From: Chara braunii
Taxonomy: Eukaryota; Streptophyta; Charophyceae; Charales; Characeae
NCBI GenBank assembly: GCA_003427395.1
Contig: BFEA01000770.1
Span: forward strand, 566,089-615,330
DNA: 49,242 nucleotides
Reading direction: 5' to 3'
Position 1 is the stretch's first letter. Each line of letters opens with the position of its first letter. The position numbers and the translations under genes were made by a program. Below the pieces are notes generated by a model. That model made no database searches. It saw only the letters and a list, made by a program, of their open reading frames with translations, and was not told the origin of the DNA. Positions 11,352 to 23,640 of the stretch are shown piece by piece.

Positions 11352-12050
11352 TCAACTGGCGGCTAGAGAGAACGCAGCAAGAAGGAGGTGTAGATTAATA
11401 ACTGAAAATTCCCGTCGCTTGCCTCACGCCTTCGGGAACAAGCTAGTAGGTTCACCCGAAACTAGGTTACCGCAGCGTCTCTTTCCCTTCTTCTTCTAGG
11501 GAATTCTTTTGTATTTTTCAATTATAAATTAAAGAAAATGTATTTAGTTAAGATAAAATTTCTTTCTTAGTTTATATATAGTAAGAATCAATACATATAT
11601 AAGCCCGTCGAGTTTGATGATTTTTAGGGGTAGAAATAAAATTTGGGGAATTTACTAAAATTTCGGCAGCGTCTCGCCTCCCCTCGTTGGGATGGGGTTC
11701 GGGCGAAGCCCTCAAACAGCGCTGCCGAAGAGGGAATATCAAAAGGAATAATGAAAAAAAAGGAAATTTGATTTAACTCGATTTTTAAATATTTTTGTTA
11801 ATTAATTAGCAAAAATTTAAATTAAAAGGGAAATTTCGAGAAATTTCGACAACAGTTTTCCTTCCCCCCCGGTGAGATGGGGTTCGGAAAAAAGTCCCTC
11901 AAATAGGTAAAGTGGATATGAAAAGCATTGAAGTCAAACAAATACCCCTACGCAATTTTTAATATTTTTTTTATTTTTTTTATCGATTTTAAATAACAAA
12001 ATTAAAAGTAAAATAATTCTTAATTATTTAATGGGGCAAAACTTCCCGAA
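10821..12050 (-). mobile_element. Second, truncated copy of the same LTR retrotransposon
   Basis: From 10821 to about 11700 the sequence is nearly collinear with 3687 to about 4565, in the same orientation (offset about 7.13 kb), covering the start of the gag-like protein and the start of the leader. It then continues through two class-1 leader units (11661, about 11840) and fades out near 12050. No PBS is found beyond it, so the leader is cut short. The left end is lost in the N gap. Confidence 0.8.
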
Positions 12051-13110
12051 TTTTTGTATCGCTTTTACATCTGTCTGTATGATTTTTTCATATGAGTAGG
12101 CGTGGCGACAGGGTTTTTGATTTCTGCTGAGGGGTACGTAGCGGCAGGGACTCGACCTTTTTCTATCTGTAAGAATATAGTGACAGGGGTGTGACTCATT
12201 TCGGTTTTGATTTTTTATTTTTGTCTTGTTCTTGTTTTGCTTTGTCTGCGAGTATGCAACGATACGTAAGTTCGACCCGGTTCATACGTGAGACCCGGGT
12301 ACATTTTGGTATTTGGACTGGGTACGTTTCAACGAAGGACCAGCGGGATAAGGCTGGGACCTGTTTTTGGTTTTTGGTTTTCAAGTAGTGATTGAAGTCT
12401 AGGAATTTCCTACGTAGTTCATTTGTCGTTTTGTGAGTTTACCTGGAACTAAGTGACTAGCCTTGCGTTATCACGTAGCGAGTAGGGAACTATATCAACA
12501 TTGACCGAGTGTGTACCTTTCCTTTTCGGGTCCGTTGTTGGACTAACTCCGTCTATGGGTGGAGGAAGGAAGAGGATGGTCGTGAGTGGAAGAAGGGCGC
12601 GAAGTTTAGGGAGAAGAAGGGTTGAAGCCCCCTGATGACGACCACGTGGCGGCGGTCGAAACCGGTCGGGGTAGCCTTACCTACCGGGACGGAACCTTGT
12701 TTTATGTTGATATTGCACTGTTTTTCAATGTACTCGACTGCACTGTGTGCAATGTGTACTCATGCGTGACATCATTGTCTCCATACAAACTGACATCAAA
12801 CCTTCTTCCTCAATCGAGCTTGACACATGAATAACGCATGTAAGCAGTCTCTCTCTCTTCATGCACTGCTTATCCGTTTGACACCCTCGCTGCTACTTCG
12901 CCCTCAGAAGCATTTTTCACCTATCTGTATCTGACTGCAAGTAGCAACCAGATTCAAAAAGCAAAAAATCCCTCACTTCTTCAATCTTTTTCCCTCTCTT
13001 CCTGTTTGCTCTCGAATTCTATTTTCTTTCCCATCGAGCCTTTGCATTCGATTCTCAATGAACTTGGCACGGATCTCAACTAAGTGAGTGCACCGTCGTA
13101 ACATTTCCGA
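12050..13110. other. No gene recognised
   Basis: Short open frames only, with no domain signature. Some T-rich and CT-rich stretches. Confidence 0.5.
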
Positions 13111-13112
13111 CC

Positions 13113-13268
13113 ATGGAGGAGAAGGTCACAACATTGCGAAGGAATATCTACTACCGTGAAGTCCATGGCGACCCTCACGAGGAGCAGCAACTCGATGAAT
13201 ATGATGACGATGACGAACAACCTGACTGGAATCGTGATCCCAATGACAATGGTAAAAAACGACCATGA
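13113..13268 (+). CDS. Small acidic coding-like ORF or exon (51 residues), unidentified
   Basis: Opens MEEKVTTLRRNIYYREVHGD and continues through a Glu/Gln/Asp-rich stretch with DDDDEQPDWNRDPNDNG, ending at a TGA. A GT follows the codon for Asn-Gly near 13253, so it could be an exon. A second coding-like stretch with similar flavour (HDVLHEDPDGDDLLNEHH) lies at about 13593-13690 and ends at a good donor (ACAG/GTGAGT). No family is recognised. It could equally be a decayed transposon fragment or chance. Confidence 0.25.
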   Translation: MEEKVTTLRRNIYYREVHGDPHEEQQLDEYDDDDEQPDWNRDPNDNGKKRP

Positions 13269-14459
13269 TGAAGGCGGCAACGACTACAATCCCCACTCCT
13301 GTGCTTCGTCAAATGTGCAAGACAAGAACGAATCTTCCATTAGGACATGGGAAAATTCTCACGAAGGAAGTAATTCTCAACTTCTTGTCTCCCTCCCTCT
13401 CTTCTTCCTCTCTCTTTCTCTTTCCGCCTCTCTTGTTGACTTTACGACTAAGTTGAGGTAAGTTTTTTCGACTTTTCCCTTCCCGTCTTAACCCGCCTTA
13501 ATCCCCCTCTCGTGGTCAATCCGATCGTAGCATCTGAAGATGCATTTTACCTTAGCGAATCCAAATTCAGGTCTTCACTAACCGCTACTCCCACACGATG
13601 TTCTCCACGAAGATCCCGATGGTGACGATCTCCTCAACGAACATCACAAAGTCATGTGCGAGACCGACCTTCATTGGACTGCGAACGACAGGTGAGTTCC
13701 TCCCTTCCCTCTCTGCAGCCTGAAGCCCCAGTCAGCACTTGTTCAACCGCTCACGAAAATGCAAAACGTGAATGAATCTTCCGCTAGAACACGAAATGAT
13801 TCATTACCGTATTTTCAAAGTACGTTTACCTCTTTTATGCACAACTTATGGTACTCGTATCGGCCAAACCATTGCCCAGATTGAAAATCTAGCACGACCA
13901 TTCGATCCAGACCGCCTCAAAACCACCAGTTAGAATTTTTACCCGCCCGATTTCATTAGGAAATCGGTGAGATACATCGTTTTAACCCCGCTCTCTTTCC
14001 TTTTTTTGAGTACTCCGTGTACCCCCTTTTCTTCACTAACTCGAATCCTACTAACTAACCTCACCAATAATCTAGCAATAGGCAAAACCATGACTTTGCC
14101 TCCTCCCTCGTCCATTTACTTCAAGAAACGACCGATATCGACGTTTTCAGCTCCGCCATGCTCACCTCCTTCTCGATTCCACCATCGTTTCCTTCTCGAC
14201 AATGCTCCTCAACAGTCCAGTTTGTCTTACAGCTCCAGCTAAACTAAGAGAAACTTCGGAGAAAGTCAGTCGCTAGACAGTTCGATTAGTGTTTCGTCCC
14301 ATTACCCGATTTTGGCAATAATTTGCATGCCGGCACCTCTGCGCGCAAGTTCGGAGGGGACCGGTTGCAAGACGGTCCGGATAGACTCTCGGTCCTATAC
14401 CCACATCCGAGGAGCGATTTGCACGTTACCCCGTTGTGCGCCACTTCATAGGGAAACAG

Positions 14460-14650
14460 CTACTTACCGGGCTCGTTTAGTCTTTCGTTTCTTACCCAGG
14501 CCCAACTATAATCTGTTGCGCCAGCATCGTTGCAAGCCCCCGCTAGAGTTTTCTCTGGCCTCACCCTGCTCAGGTAGAGTTCTCCATTTATCTGGTCCTA
14601 ACGAGCAGGGTCACATTCTAGTCTTCCGACATTAGATCACGGCTGGCGGA
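14460..14650 (+). repeat. Dispersed repeat family A, copy 1
   Basis: About 190 bases are recognisably homologous to the reverse complement of 45350-45560. Shared blocks include an AGTATCGCTGCGAGCC-like segment, AGAGTTT-YTC-GG-CTCACC, and CAGTTCWCCAT followed by GGTCCYAAC. The divergence is substantial but collinear. It may be part of an LTR; the element type cannot be told. Confidence 0.6.
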
Positions 14651-15199
14651 CGGTGCATCTGTAGGCGGTCCTTACCACGCTTCTTCAGCCTTATGGGCCA
14701 TACACCTACTGGCTCAGATGCACGTTAGGCTCGTCGGTCTGTTGTTTCGAGATGGATAGGTTAGAGAAACTTGTCAGCATCCCGCACACGCGGGAACCCG
14801 AACGGGTCCGTCCAAAAAGGTTCGTGCTCGAGGTCATCAACTGTTGTGACAACCATCCGTGTGACGGTTTCACTTGCTTCATCTTGTAATGTCGATCACA
14901 ACAACCCATGTCGTTTGACACCCTATGTTCTGGTCAACGATGGCAGCGACAAAGTCGTTGTCCATCCTGTCTTGGTGTGGATGCATGACTTCTCCCCATT
15001 CACTCCTCGCTCAACAATTTCACGTTTTTTTTTTTTTCTTTCAAAGTTACTTTCATCCTTCCTTTCTGTACTTCTTCGTCATTGGCCCGAGAGCCAGTAT
15101 TCCATCTTGGTTCACAGACGGGACTTCTAAAAAAAAGAAAAAATAAAAATAAAAAAATAAAAGTAACACCATGTCAAAAGTAAAAATTAATAGAACTTA

Positions 15200-15700
15200 C
15201 GACGAGGAGGACCCGCCGGCACCCTCTTGGTTTTGCCAGTTGGACCCAGGCCCGGACCCGTCCGATAAAACCAAGGGGGATAGTCCCTAAGGACCCTCAA
15301 CCCCTCAGTCCCTGCTCGTCGCGCTCCTTTGCTCCATTGCCACGTGCTGACCTCGAACCCCAAACATGTCGCTTGAACGTCCAGTACCGTAACCAATAGT
15401 GCTAAGCCCAAATTTGATTTAGGTAGGCGCGCACCGGCATAGTATATTTGCGGGACCATAATTGGTCCTACCTGCACAAACCAGTCCTTCGCCTTCGCTT
15501 ATCGGTGAACCTCCTGGCTGTTAGAAGACGCTGTTCGTGCCTAGGTTTGCACAACTTTGCAACTAACTGGTACTTTGATCGTCGGGCGCACGACGTGCTT
15601 TGCGAGACTCCTTACTCCCCTCATGCTAAGCCTAACAAGGCCACGCCTTTTAACGTGTCACGAAGAACAATTTTCCCCACGTAGATGCAAAGAAAAAATA
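15200..15700. repeat. Dispersed repeat family B, copy 1
   Basis: Collinear with 27450-27960 in the same orientation. Anchors are AACCAAGGGGGATAGTCC (about 15268 and 27508), ATAGTGCTARGCCCA (about 15397 and 27633) and a shared CGCGCTTTTTAAC-type block further on. The minus-strand reading contains DYPPWF in both copies, which is a by-product of the shared sequence. Probably a decayed transposable element. Confidence 0.65.
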
Positions 15701-15709
15701 TTTATCTCC

Positions 15710-17930
15710 CTCACGATGAGTCCCTACACAGGCCGAGCTGGTTCGCGAAGTAAAGCTTGTCTCTATAAAACAAAAAACAAAAAATATAACCAAAAAGAAA
15801 AAAAACTACAAAGAAGGTAATTGACCCTTATGACATTGACATCTTTCGCCGGATTAGAATTGTCACTGACCTAAACGGTTATCCCACCGTTCAATGCAAT
15901 AATGTGTGCCCCCCACACTCTCTAATTTGTTTCAATTTGGCTCAGACTCTCGCCAGAAGCGGGGTCACCGAGGTAAGCGCCCTGACGGGGTTTGTCCCAC
16001 TGGCACCAGCTTATTACCTTTATCAAGGGCGCATCCAGTACGACCTTTAAAAGGGGCGACAAATACCCTTGTAAGGGCGTTTGCTACGACAACGTGCATA
16101 GCACTCCCGACTAATTCCTACGAACGAGATGAATTTTCCACTGGAACAAGGAAGGATGCATGAGCTTGAGGGACCGGATAGCGCTATGGGGATCTGTGAA
16201 TCTGACCCGATTCAAAGGCCAGATTCCTTGAGTTAAAGGAACTAGCAGAGTCACGGTATACGTGAAAGGGGTAAGTCACGAGAAGTAGTAAGCAAGACAA
16301 GAAGCACTAAGGCAAGAGGATAGGCTAGCGCAGGAGGACTGGAAAAACTGAAAAGGAATAGCAGAGACCGAACGCACTCATGTGTGAGCCCAGAGACCGA
16401 ACGTGAGCATCTGTGAGCCAAGAAAGAGAACGTGAGTCCAAAATCGAGTGTTAAGCGGGATAGCATTGGGCGCGAGTTGAAGCTAGCGTAAACAGTAGGA
16501 GACAGACAAGATGCACTAAGAAGGTGTCCATAGGGGTAGGAAAGGAGAAACAGAAGAAGGAGGAGGAAAAAATAAATAGAGGGAGGGACGAAAGAAGACT
16601 CACCTTACATTTACGGACGATGGTGGCAATGTTGCGGGAGTGGGTTTTGTGACTTTATATTTGAGTTGCGAAGGACTTTCCACATATACTTTGAGTGGTT
16701 TCCGGTTTGCAAGGGGGCGGGCAAGTCATTTTTAGACGAGCGACGGAAGATTATGCAATGCCAATCTAACCTCTAGTCGGCTCTCTCGGAGGGCTTTCAT
16801 GACGACGATGACAACAACGAGGGAAGAGAGAAGAAATGTGATAAGTCTTTGAGTTGCACGACTGATTCACGCTACTTCCATCGATAGGATGAGCGAAAAC
16901 GAATGAATCTATCACTACAACACCGATATGTATATTCCTAGGTATATGTGTATACGTATGTATGTATTTGAGAAAACAAGACGAAATGTAAGTTTCCAAT
17001 CGCGACTGAACTCGTGGTACTACTACTAATAGGAGAAGCAAGATCGAATGAACCTTCCACTAAAACATGAAAAGTACACCACTACCCTTAAGCGTGTGTG
17101 TGAGAAAACGAGAGCGACTAGGAAGTGAGTGAAGGAAGGTTGAGTACGAATCATAATTGAGAGTAAGGAAGGATTAGCAAGATTACAAGAGTGCGATTGA
17201 GAGACTGCATTTCATGACGTCGACCTGAAACAAACGACAGATTAATCCTGCATCACGAATAATAGAAAAAGTAAGTTACTTTGTTCTACTTATTATTTTA
17301 TCAGTATTTTTTTGGGATTTTAAGAGGAGGAGAAGTCGTTCGTTCAGAACAACGCTTATGATCCTCTTAAAGGAACGAACAAGCCAAGATCCTAGTCAAA
17401 ACATGAAAAATGGGTGCTCCCACAGAGCATCTAGCGCTATAGGGACAAACTATAGATAGGATTGCTATTTTGTTTTGCTTCTGAATGCTATTTATAAACT
17501 TTGCCTTAAACTCGCTAAGTTAAGTCAACCCCAAATCAGAGAGGCAAATTCATTCCGAAGAGGAATATTAGTCTTTCTGTTGCAATAGTAGGTCTATCCA
17601 TTCGTGGTCTCAGCAAAGAGAGCGGGTGACATTCTCGGCGAAAAAGGGGCGTCGAGCAGGATCGCAATGACGTGAGTAAAAAATTGGCGTTCTGATAATG
17701 GAAGAGGACTAACACAGCTTTGGGAAAGAATGCGCAAGAGGAAATGCGGACAAGAGCGGCGACAAGGAGCAGAAGTAGAGAAGGAGAAGAAAAAAAAAAA
17801 AAAAAAAAATGGAAAAAAAAAAAAAAAAAAAAGATGGAGAAGGAGCACACGTGGTCAACGAGACTCCGAATTTTCGTTGAAACTAATTCTGAAGTATAAA
17901 TCTTTCAGTATTTCTGAAGTATTTTGAAGT
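15710..17930. other. Noncoding region with several copies of a short dispersed motif
   Basis: No gene is supported. It contains four copies of the GAATCTTCCRCTAGAACA-type motif (16128, 16901, 17046 and a weaker one at 17377), short GA-rich sequence, and two poly-A runs at 17791-17833. Confidence 0.5.
17791..17833. repeat. Two adjacent poly-A runs
   Basis: Two A homopolymers (each about 17-20 bases) separated by TGG. The lysine-rich and phenylalanine-rich frames across them are artefacts. Confidence 0.9.
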
Positions 17931-17939
17931 CAAGTTTTA

Positions 17940-18700
17940 ACGATTTTAAAAGTGTTGAAAACTATACCTCTACGTTGAATAAATCTTCAAAATATTCAAC
18001 GTTTGCCCCTTTTTTTGAGTATATACAAACGTTGAAGAATCTGAAGATTCTGAAGTTGTGAAAATGCTGAAAATTTTGAAATACACTCCCCCTGTCCGAG
18101 TGTGTAGGAAAGTTGAAAATTATGAAAATTTTAAAGTGGTGAAAATATTGAAGATTCTGACCCCCCTCCCTCCCCCTATTTTGTTTCTTTAAGAAGAGGG
18201 GGTTCGACGTTTGCACCACTTCATAATTTTTGGAGTTTTCAATGTCTACCCCTTATCTAAGTGTAGAGAAACACAGAAGATTTTGAAGTGGTGAAAATGC
18301 TGAAAATTTTGAAGTACACTCACCTCTATCTGAGTGTGTAAAACGTTTAAGATTCTAAAGAAAAATTATGAAACCCCCTCGTGCCTCCCCCTAATAGGGG
18401 GGGGGAATTCAAAATCTTCTGCATTTTCAACACTTCAAAATTTTCAGAATCTTCAGTGTTCGCCCCTTTGTATGAGTGTGTAAGAATGTTGAAGATTCTG
18501 AAGATTCAGAAAATGTGAGGTTGTTGAAAATTTTAAACTACACCCCCTTCTGTCTGAGTATATATGAGCGCTAAAGATTTTGAAAATTCTGAAGTGATGA
18601 AAACATTGAGGATTCTGATCCCCCCCCCTGTTCGCGTGTCTATGCCCGACTGTATATGAACATTGAACGTTCAGAATGTAAACGCTGAATATTAGTAGAC
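17940..18700. repeat. Irregular precursor part of the minisatellite
   Basis: Loosely repeated GAAGATTCTGAAGTGGTGAAAATGCTGA-like words (here cited only by type), alternating with C-rich CCCCCTGTCTGAGTGTGTA-type blocks. Period is longer and more variable than in the adjoining array, to which it is clearly related. Confidence 0.65.
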
Positions 18701-20740
18701 TCGTTAACCTTCCGAAAACGTTGAACCTACTGCCCCTCTCTAACTTTGTCAAAGCGTTGAAGAATGTGAACACTTTGAAATGGTGCAACGACAGAAAATG
18801 TTGAACCTACACCCCCTCTCTAGGTCTACCAAAATCCTGAATATTGTGAACACTCTGAAGTGGTGAAACGACCGAAAATGTTAAACCTACCTCCCATCTC
18901 TAGACTTGTCAAAGCGCTGAAGATTTTGAATACTTTTGAAGTGGTGAAATAGTCGAAAACGTTGAACCTACCCCCCCATCTTTAGGTTTATCAAAACGCT
19001 GAAAATTGTGAACACTTTAAACTGTTGAAACGACCAAAAATGTTGAACCCACCCCCCCTCTCTAGGTTTGTCAAAACCCTGAAAATTGTGAACACTCTGA
19101 AGTGGTGAAACGATTGAAAATGCTACTCTTATACCTCGTCTCTAACTTTGTCAAAGCATTGAAGATTATGAACATTTTGAAGTGACTTTGAAGTGGTGAA
19201 ACGATCGAAAACTCTAAACTTACCCCCCCTCTCTAGGTATACCAAAGGTTGAAGATTATAAGCACTTTGAAGTAGTGAAATGATCAAAAACGTTGAACAT
19301 ATCACCCATTTTTAAATTTGTCAAAGCGCTGAAGAACTTGAACACTTTGCAGTGGAGAAACAACCGAAAACGTTGAATCTACCTCACTGTTCTAACTTTG
19401 GTAAAGTACAGAAATTTCTGAACAAATGAAGTGGTGAAACGACCGAAAATGTGGAACTTACTCACCATCTCTAGGTTTGTCAAAACGCTGAAGATTGTGA
19501 ATACTTTATAGTGGTAAAAAAGTCAAAAAACGTTGAACCTACCCCCCCTCCCTAAGTCTACCAAAACCCGAAAAATTATGAATACTTTAAAGTGGTGAAA
19601 CGACCGAAAATGTTGAACCGACCCCCCATCTCTGGGTTTGTCAAAGCGCTGAAGACTGCGAGTACTTTGAAGTGGTCAAATAGTCAAAAATATTGAACCT
19701 ACCCCCCCTCTCTATGTCTACCAAAACCCTAAAAATTATTAACACTTTGAAGTGGTGAAACGACCGAAAATGTTGAACTTACTCTCTATGTCTAGGTTTG
19801 TTAAAGCGCTGAAAATTGTAAATATTTTGAAGTGGTGAAATAGTTGAAAACGCTGAACCTACCCCCCCTCTTTAGGTTTATTCAAATGCTGAAAATTGTG
19901 AACACTTTGAAGTAGTGATACGACCGAAAACGTTGAACTCACCCCCCCTCTCTAGATTTGTCAAAGCCCTGAAAATTATGAACACTCTGAAGTGGTGAAA
20001 CAACTGAAAATATTAAATCTACACCCCGCCTCTAAAGTTGCAAAACGTTGAAGATTATGAACACTTTGAAGTGGTGAAACGATAAAAAACACTGAACCGA
20101 CCCCCTCTGTATCGATCTACCAAAGGTTGAAGATTATGGACACTTTGAAGTGATGAAATGATCGGAGACATTGAACTTACCACCCCTTTTTATGTTTTTC
20201 AAAACGTTGAAGAATGTGAACACTTTGAAGTGGTGAAACAACTGAAAACATTGAACCTACCTCACCTATCTAGCTTTGACAAACTGTTGAAAATTGTAAA
20301 AACTTTGAAGTGGTGAAATGACAGAAAACTTGAGTCTGCCCCACCTTTCTAGGTTTATCAAAGCACTGAAGAATATGAACAATTTGACGTAGTGAAACGA
20401 TCAAAGACGATGAACCTACCCACGCTCTCTAACTTTGTCAAAGCGCTGAAGAATATGAACACTTTGAAGTGGTGAAACGACTGGAAATGTTGAACCTAAC
20501 CCCCGCTCTCTAACTTTGTCAAAGTGTCGAAGAATGTGAACAGTTTGAAGTGGTGAAACGATCGAAAGCGTTGAATCTACCCCCCCTCTCTAAGTTTGGC
20601 AAAGCGCTAAAGATTATGAATACTTAGAAGTGGTGAAATGATCAAAAACGCTTAACTTACCCCTCCTCTCTAGCTTTGTCAAAGAGCTGAAAAATATGAA
20701 CACCTTGAATTGATAAAATGATCGAAAAAGCTGAATTGAG
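18700..20740. repeat. Minisatellite, about 80-bp period, about 25 diverged copies
   Basis: Each unit holds a C-run with CTCTCTAGGTTTGTCAAAG, then GCTGAAGATTGTGAACAC, then TTTGAAGTGGTGAAACGA, then CCGAAAATGTTGAACCTA. Units differ by substitutions and small indels, so the array is not recent. It carries no open frame and ends in a C homopolymer (about 20742-20759) just before the chromovirus gag sequence. Confidence 0.9.
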
Positions 20741-20741
20741 C

Positions 20742-20759
20742 CCCCCCCCCCCCCCCCCC
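20742..20759. repeat. Poly-C run at the end of the minisatellite
   Basis: About 18 C in a row, an expanded form of the C-run present in every repeat unit. Confidence 0.85.
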
Positions 20760-20897
20760 TTCCTTTCTAGGTTTCTTGAAACTCTGGAAACTTTTCACGT
20801 ACTCTATATGAATTTTGAATTTTATAGGATCCGTTAACCTTCTCTCACAGCCCCGGCCCACATCCCGCCATCACTTCCACCCCTGCATCGGCCCTGA

Positions 20898-22016
20898 TAT
20901 TTACCACCGCAGTGCAGGCCCATCAACCTCTTTCCCCCGGCCGTCAGCACAGCGGTTCCAAACCTTGTACGTTTGTCCGATGTACTCGACTATGATGGTA
21001 CACTTCGTGTGTCACATTGGTTGCAGACTGCCATACGTCCGCTGACTCTAACAAACACTAGTCAGGAGTTGTGGTGCTCTATGCTCACAACTAAATTGTG
21101 AGGCAACGCGTTCTCCACATAGGAGAACTACTATACCCATCGTACTCGATCGGGTGAGGCTCCCTCTCTTGCGGATTTCGGCGCGTTCCTTCATAACCGC
21201 TATGACACTCTTCACAACGCGACCAACGCCTTAGATCGGGCCACCCAGACGTAGTGGCATGGGTCCTTCGCACCAGCAGGCCTAGAGCGTCACATCCGGG
21301 TGTTTCAGAACGCTCGCCTCATTTGCGATGAGGCACTCCTACCTGAGGTTTTTTTGACCAACAGGTTCGTCGTCAGTCTTTCGAATTACTACCTCGTCGA
21401 GCTTTGGGGACAAAGCTTCGCCTCCTCAGAGCAGGCTTACGAGGTTGCTCGACAGTACCAGAAGATGTGGAGTTACTTCTCTGACGCGCCATCTTCTTCA
21501 CTATCCACCGCTGCCATCACCCAGTCATGCGGCACTACTCGAGGTCGATCATCTTTTGCCAGTCGTTTTCGCCTCCCAGCTCGGAATGGAGCGTCATTCT
21601 CTCAGCATTACAGTTCTCTCGAGTATGGTGAGGACGCCTCAGCCGAGCTTGACCCTTCCTTTGGGGACACCCCCGACGACATGGAACTTCGAGACATCAT
21701 TCAATACCACTTGGATGACGACATGGTCTCGGTGGTCGAACACTTGCAGATGGCGATATCCGTCATGGGTCGTGCACGTAGTCGGGTTGCACAGGCAGGC
21801 ACCCACATGTTCGCGGTCCCTCAGATAGACCTCCCACAGGTTTTTGTCCTTCCTCGCGGAGCTCTATCCCCGGAGAAGTACACCGCCCTCGAGGCCCGTA
21901 GCGGTTGCCTTCATTGCCGCCAAGATGAACACATTTCCTCACATTGTCCATACTCTGCCGCCCTCGATCGGCGTATGCTGACATTTTTCGTCAGCGCCGA
22001 GCTTAGCCCCCCCTGA
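20898..22016 (+). pseudogene. Chromovirus gag with CCHC zinc knuckle
   Basis: One frame carries capsid-like sequence (VRLSDVLDYDGTLRVSHWLQ, DFGAFLHNRYDTLHNATNA), broken by stops at 21099, 21120 and one near 21252. From 21300 it is open for 238 codons to a TGA at 22014. Near the C terminus, 21906-21947 encodes CLHCRQDEHISSHC, a C-x2-C-x4-H-x4-C nucleic-acid-binding knuckle. Gag packages element RNA in virus-like particles. The stops mean no full Gag can be made. Confidence 0.75.
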
Positions 22017-22700
22017 CCCCGTGGTTGAGGAAACTCGTCTAACTACCTCTGGTCTCACTCTCCTATCTCCATTATCTTCGGAGATAACAAGATGCAGCGC
22101 CTCTTCGATCAAACGATCCATGACCTCCACTTTTCCCTCACCCTCCAACCACTAGATAGTACCCGGGCACCTCGACGCTATCATTCATCCGCATACTCTG
22201 ACGTGTTGGAGACTGGGTACGACTTTATCCTTGACACTCCCTGATCTCGGCAGTTCCGTGACAAAGAGGTTGAATAGGCGACTGAGACACTCGTTCTCAA
22301 AACGAAGTGTGGTCTGACCCATCGAGTCCACTTCATTGCAATCACGGGCAACACCCTTTCCGACCTACCTCCCCATGACCCTCGTTCTTCTGGGCCCCAC
22401 CCTGACATCGCCTTCACTTTTCCTCGTCAAGTTGCTCACTTCATACGACGGGAGGACGCCACGTTCTACTCGGTGCACATCATGGATCTTCTTCGTTATG
22501 ATTCACTTTGTCTCAAGGTTGATCTCATCTCATTGGAGCTCGATCCCCCTGACCCTTCCTTCATCTTCGTGGCTTCGATCTCTACATCCACCTCCCAGTC
22601 TGCGGATACCCCCTCGACATCCTAAGTCCCTCCACCGTTCATTGCCTAGTCCTCCCATACGTCTTGTGCCAACACAGATGTTGAGAACTCATCCGGTTCA
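22017..22700 (+). pseudogene. Degraded protease/linker region of the chromovirus
   Basis: Coding-like fragments in shifting frames (for example GYDFILDT near 22218 and RREDATFYSVHIMDLLRYD near 22450-22500) lie between gag and RT, where the aspartic protease belongs. A clear D-S/T-G active site is not visible. Assigned mainly by position. Confidence 0.4.
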
Positions 22701-23640
22701 CAACCGACTTAAAGTCCGCCATTCACAATTTGATTCGAGAGTACCGCGATGTTTTCCCCCCGTATTTTTCTCATTCAGTGGGATCCCCGCGCGGTGTTGA
22801 GCATTTTATTCAGCTTATGCCTAACTATCGCGTCCACCATCAAACACCCTACCGACTCTCGATTCCGTAGGCGACGGAACTCAAGCGTCAGCTTGAGGAT
22901 CTCCTTCGACGAGGTATCATTAAACCCAATAACTCCTTTTGGGGTGCACCCGTCCTCTTTGCCCGCAAAGCAGACAAAACTCTTCGCCTCTGCATTAACT
23001 ACTGCGGCCTTAACCATTACACGGTTAAAAACAACTATCCTATGCCTCGTGTGGATGAGTTGTTTGACCGTCTGGCAGACGACCACTTCTTCACGAAGAT
23101 CGATTTTCGTACCTGTTACCACCAGATCGGTGTAGCCGCAGAGGACCAGCCGAAGACCACCTTTCGGTCGCACTTCGGTGACTACGAGTTGACAATGCAA
23201 CCGCCACCTTTCGGACGTTGATGAACGATATCTTCAGGGATATCCTTGAAGAATACGTTATCGTATACTTGGATGACATCTTGGTTTACAATCGTACCTT
23301 AGAAGACCATCTCAGACACCTTCGTGATGTCTTACAGCGCTTACGCAAGCATGACTTTTATGCCAAGCTTAGTAACTGTCGCTTTGTCAGGCGCAAAGTG
23401 AACTTCCTAGGACACCATATGTTTGACTAGGGTCTGCACATGGACGATGTGAAGATCACTGCTATTGCGGAGCAGCCCGTCCCCACATCCATCAAGCAAC
23501 TTTGCAATTTCCTAGGTCTTACTAGTTACTATAGTAATTTCATCCAGGGATACACTAGGTATTCCTACGTCCTTATCTCCACCCTCCTCCGGAAGAACCC
23601 GCCGCGGTTTTGGACACCCCTCTGCGAGGACGCCTTTCGC
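22700..23640 (+). pseudogene. Chromovirus reverse transcriptase
   Basis: Characteristic Ty3/gypsy RT blocks in order: REYRDVFPPYF and RGVEHFIQLMP (about 22735-22815), ELKRQLEDLLRRGIIKP, WGAPVLFARKADKTLRLCI, the first catalytic Asp in FTKIDFRTCYHQI (about 23095), and the YLDD box at 23266-23277. There is a TAG at 22868, and at about 23211 the usual PFGL-N-AP-TFQ segment is missing, giving TGA TGA and a frameshift. A TAG at 23428 follows. The connection region (FLGLTSYYSNFI) is present at about 23507-23540. RT copies element RNA to DNA; this copy cannot. Confidence 0.88.

Noticed and set aside
14752-14889. 45-codon ORF starting MDRLEKLVSIPHTREPERVR
   Set aside because: A second frame is equally protein-like over the same bases, so coding cannot be claimed.
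17730-17927. Lysine-rich ORF
   Set aside because: Translation of poly-A runs.
18700-20740. CRISPR-like array
   Set aside because: Units are contiguous and diverged with no unique spacers. It is a eukaryotic minisatellite.
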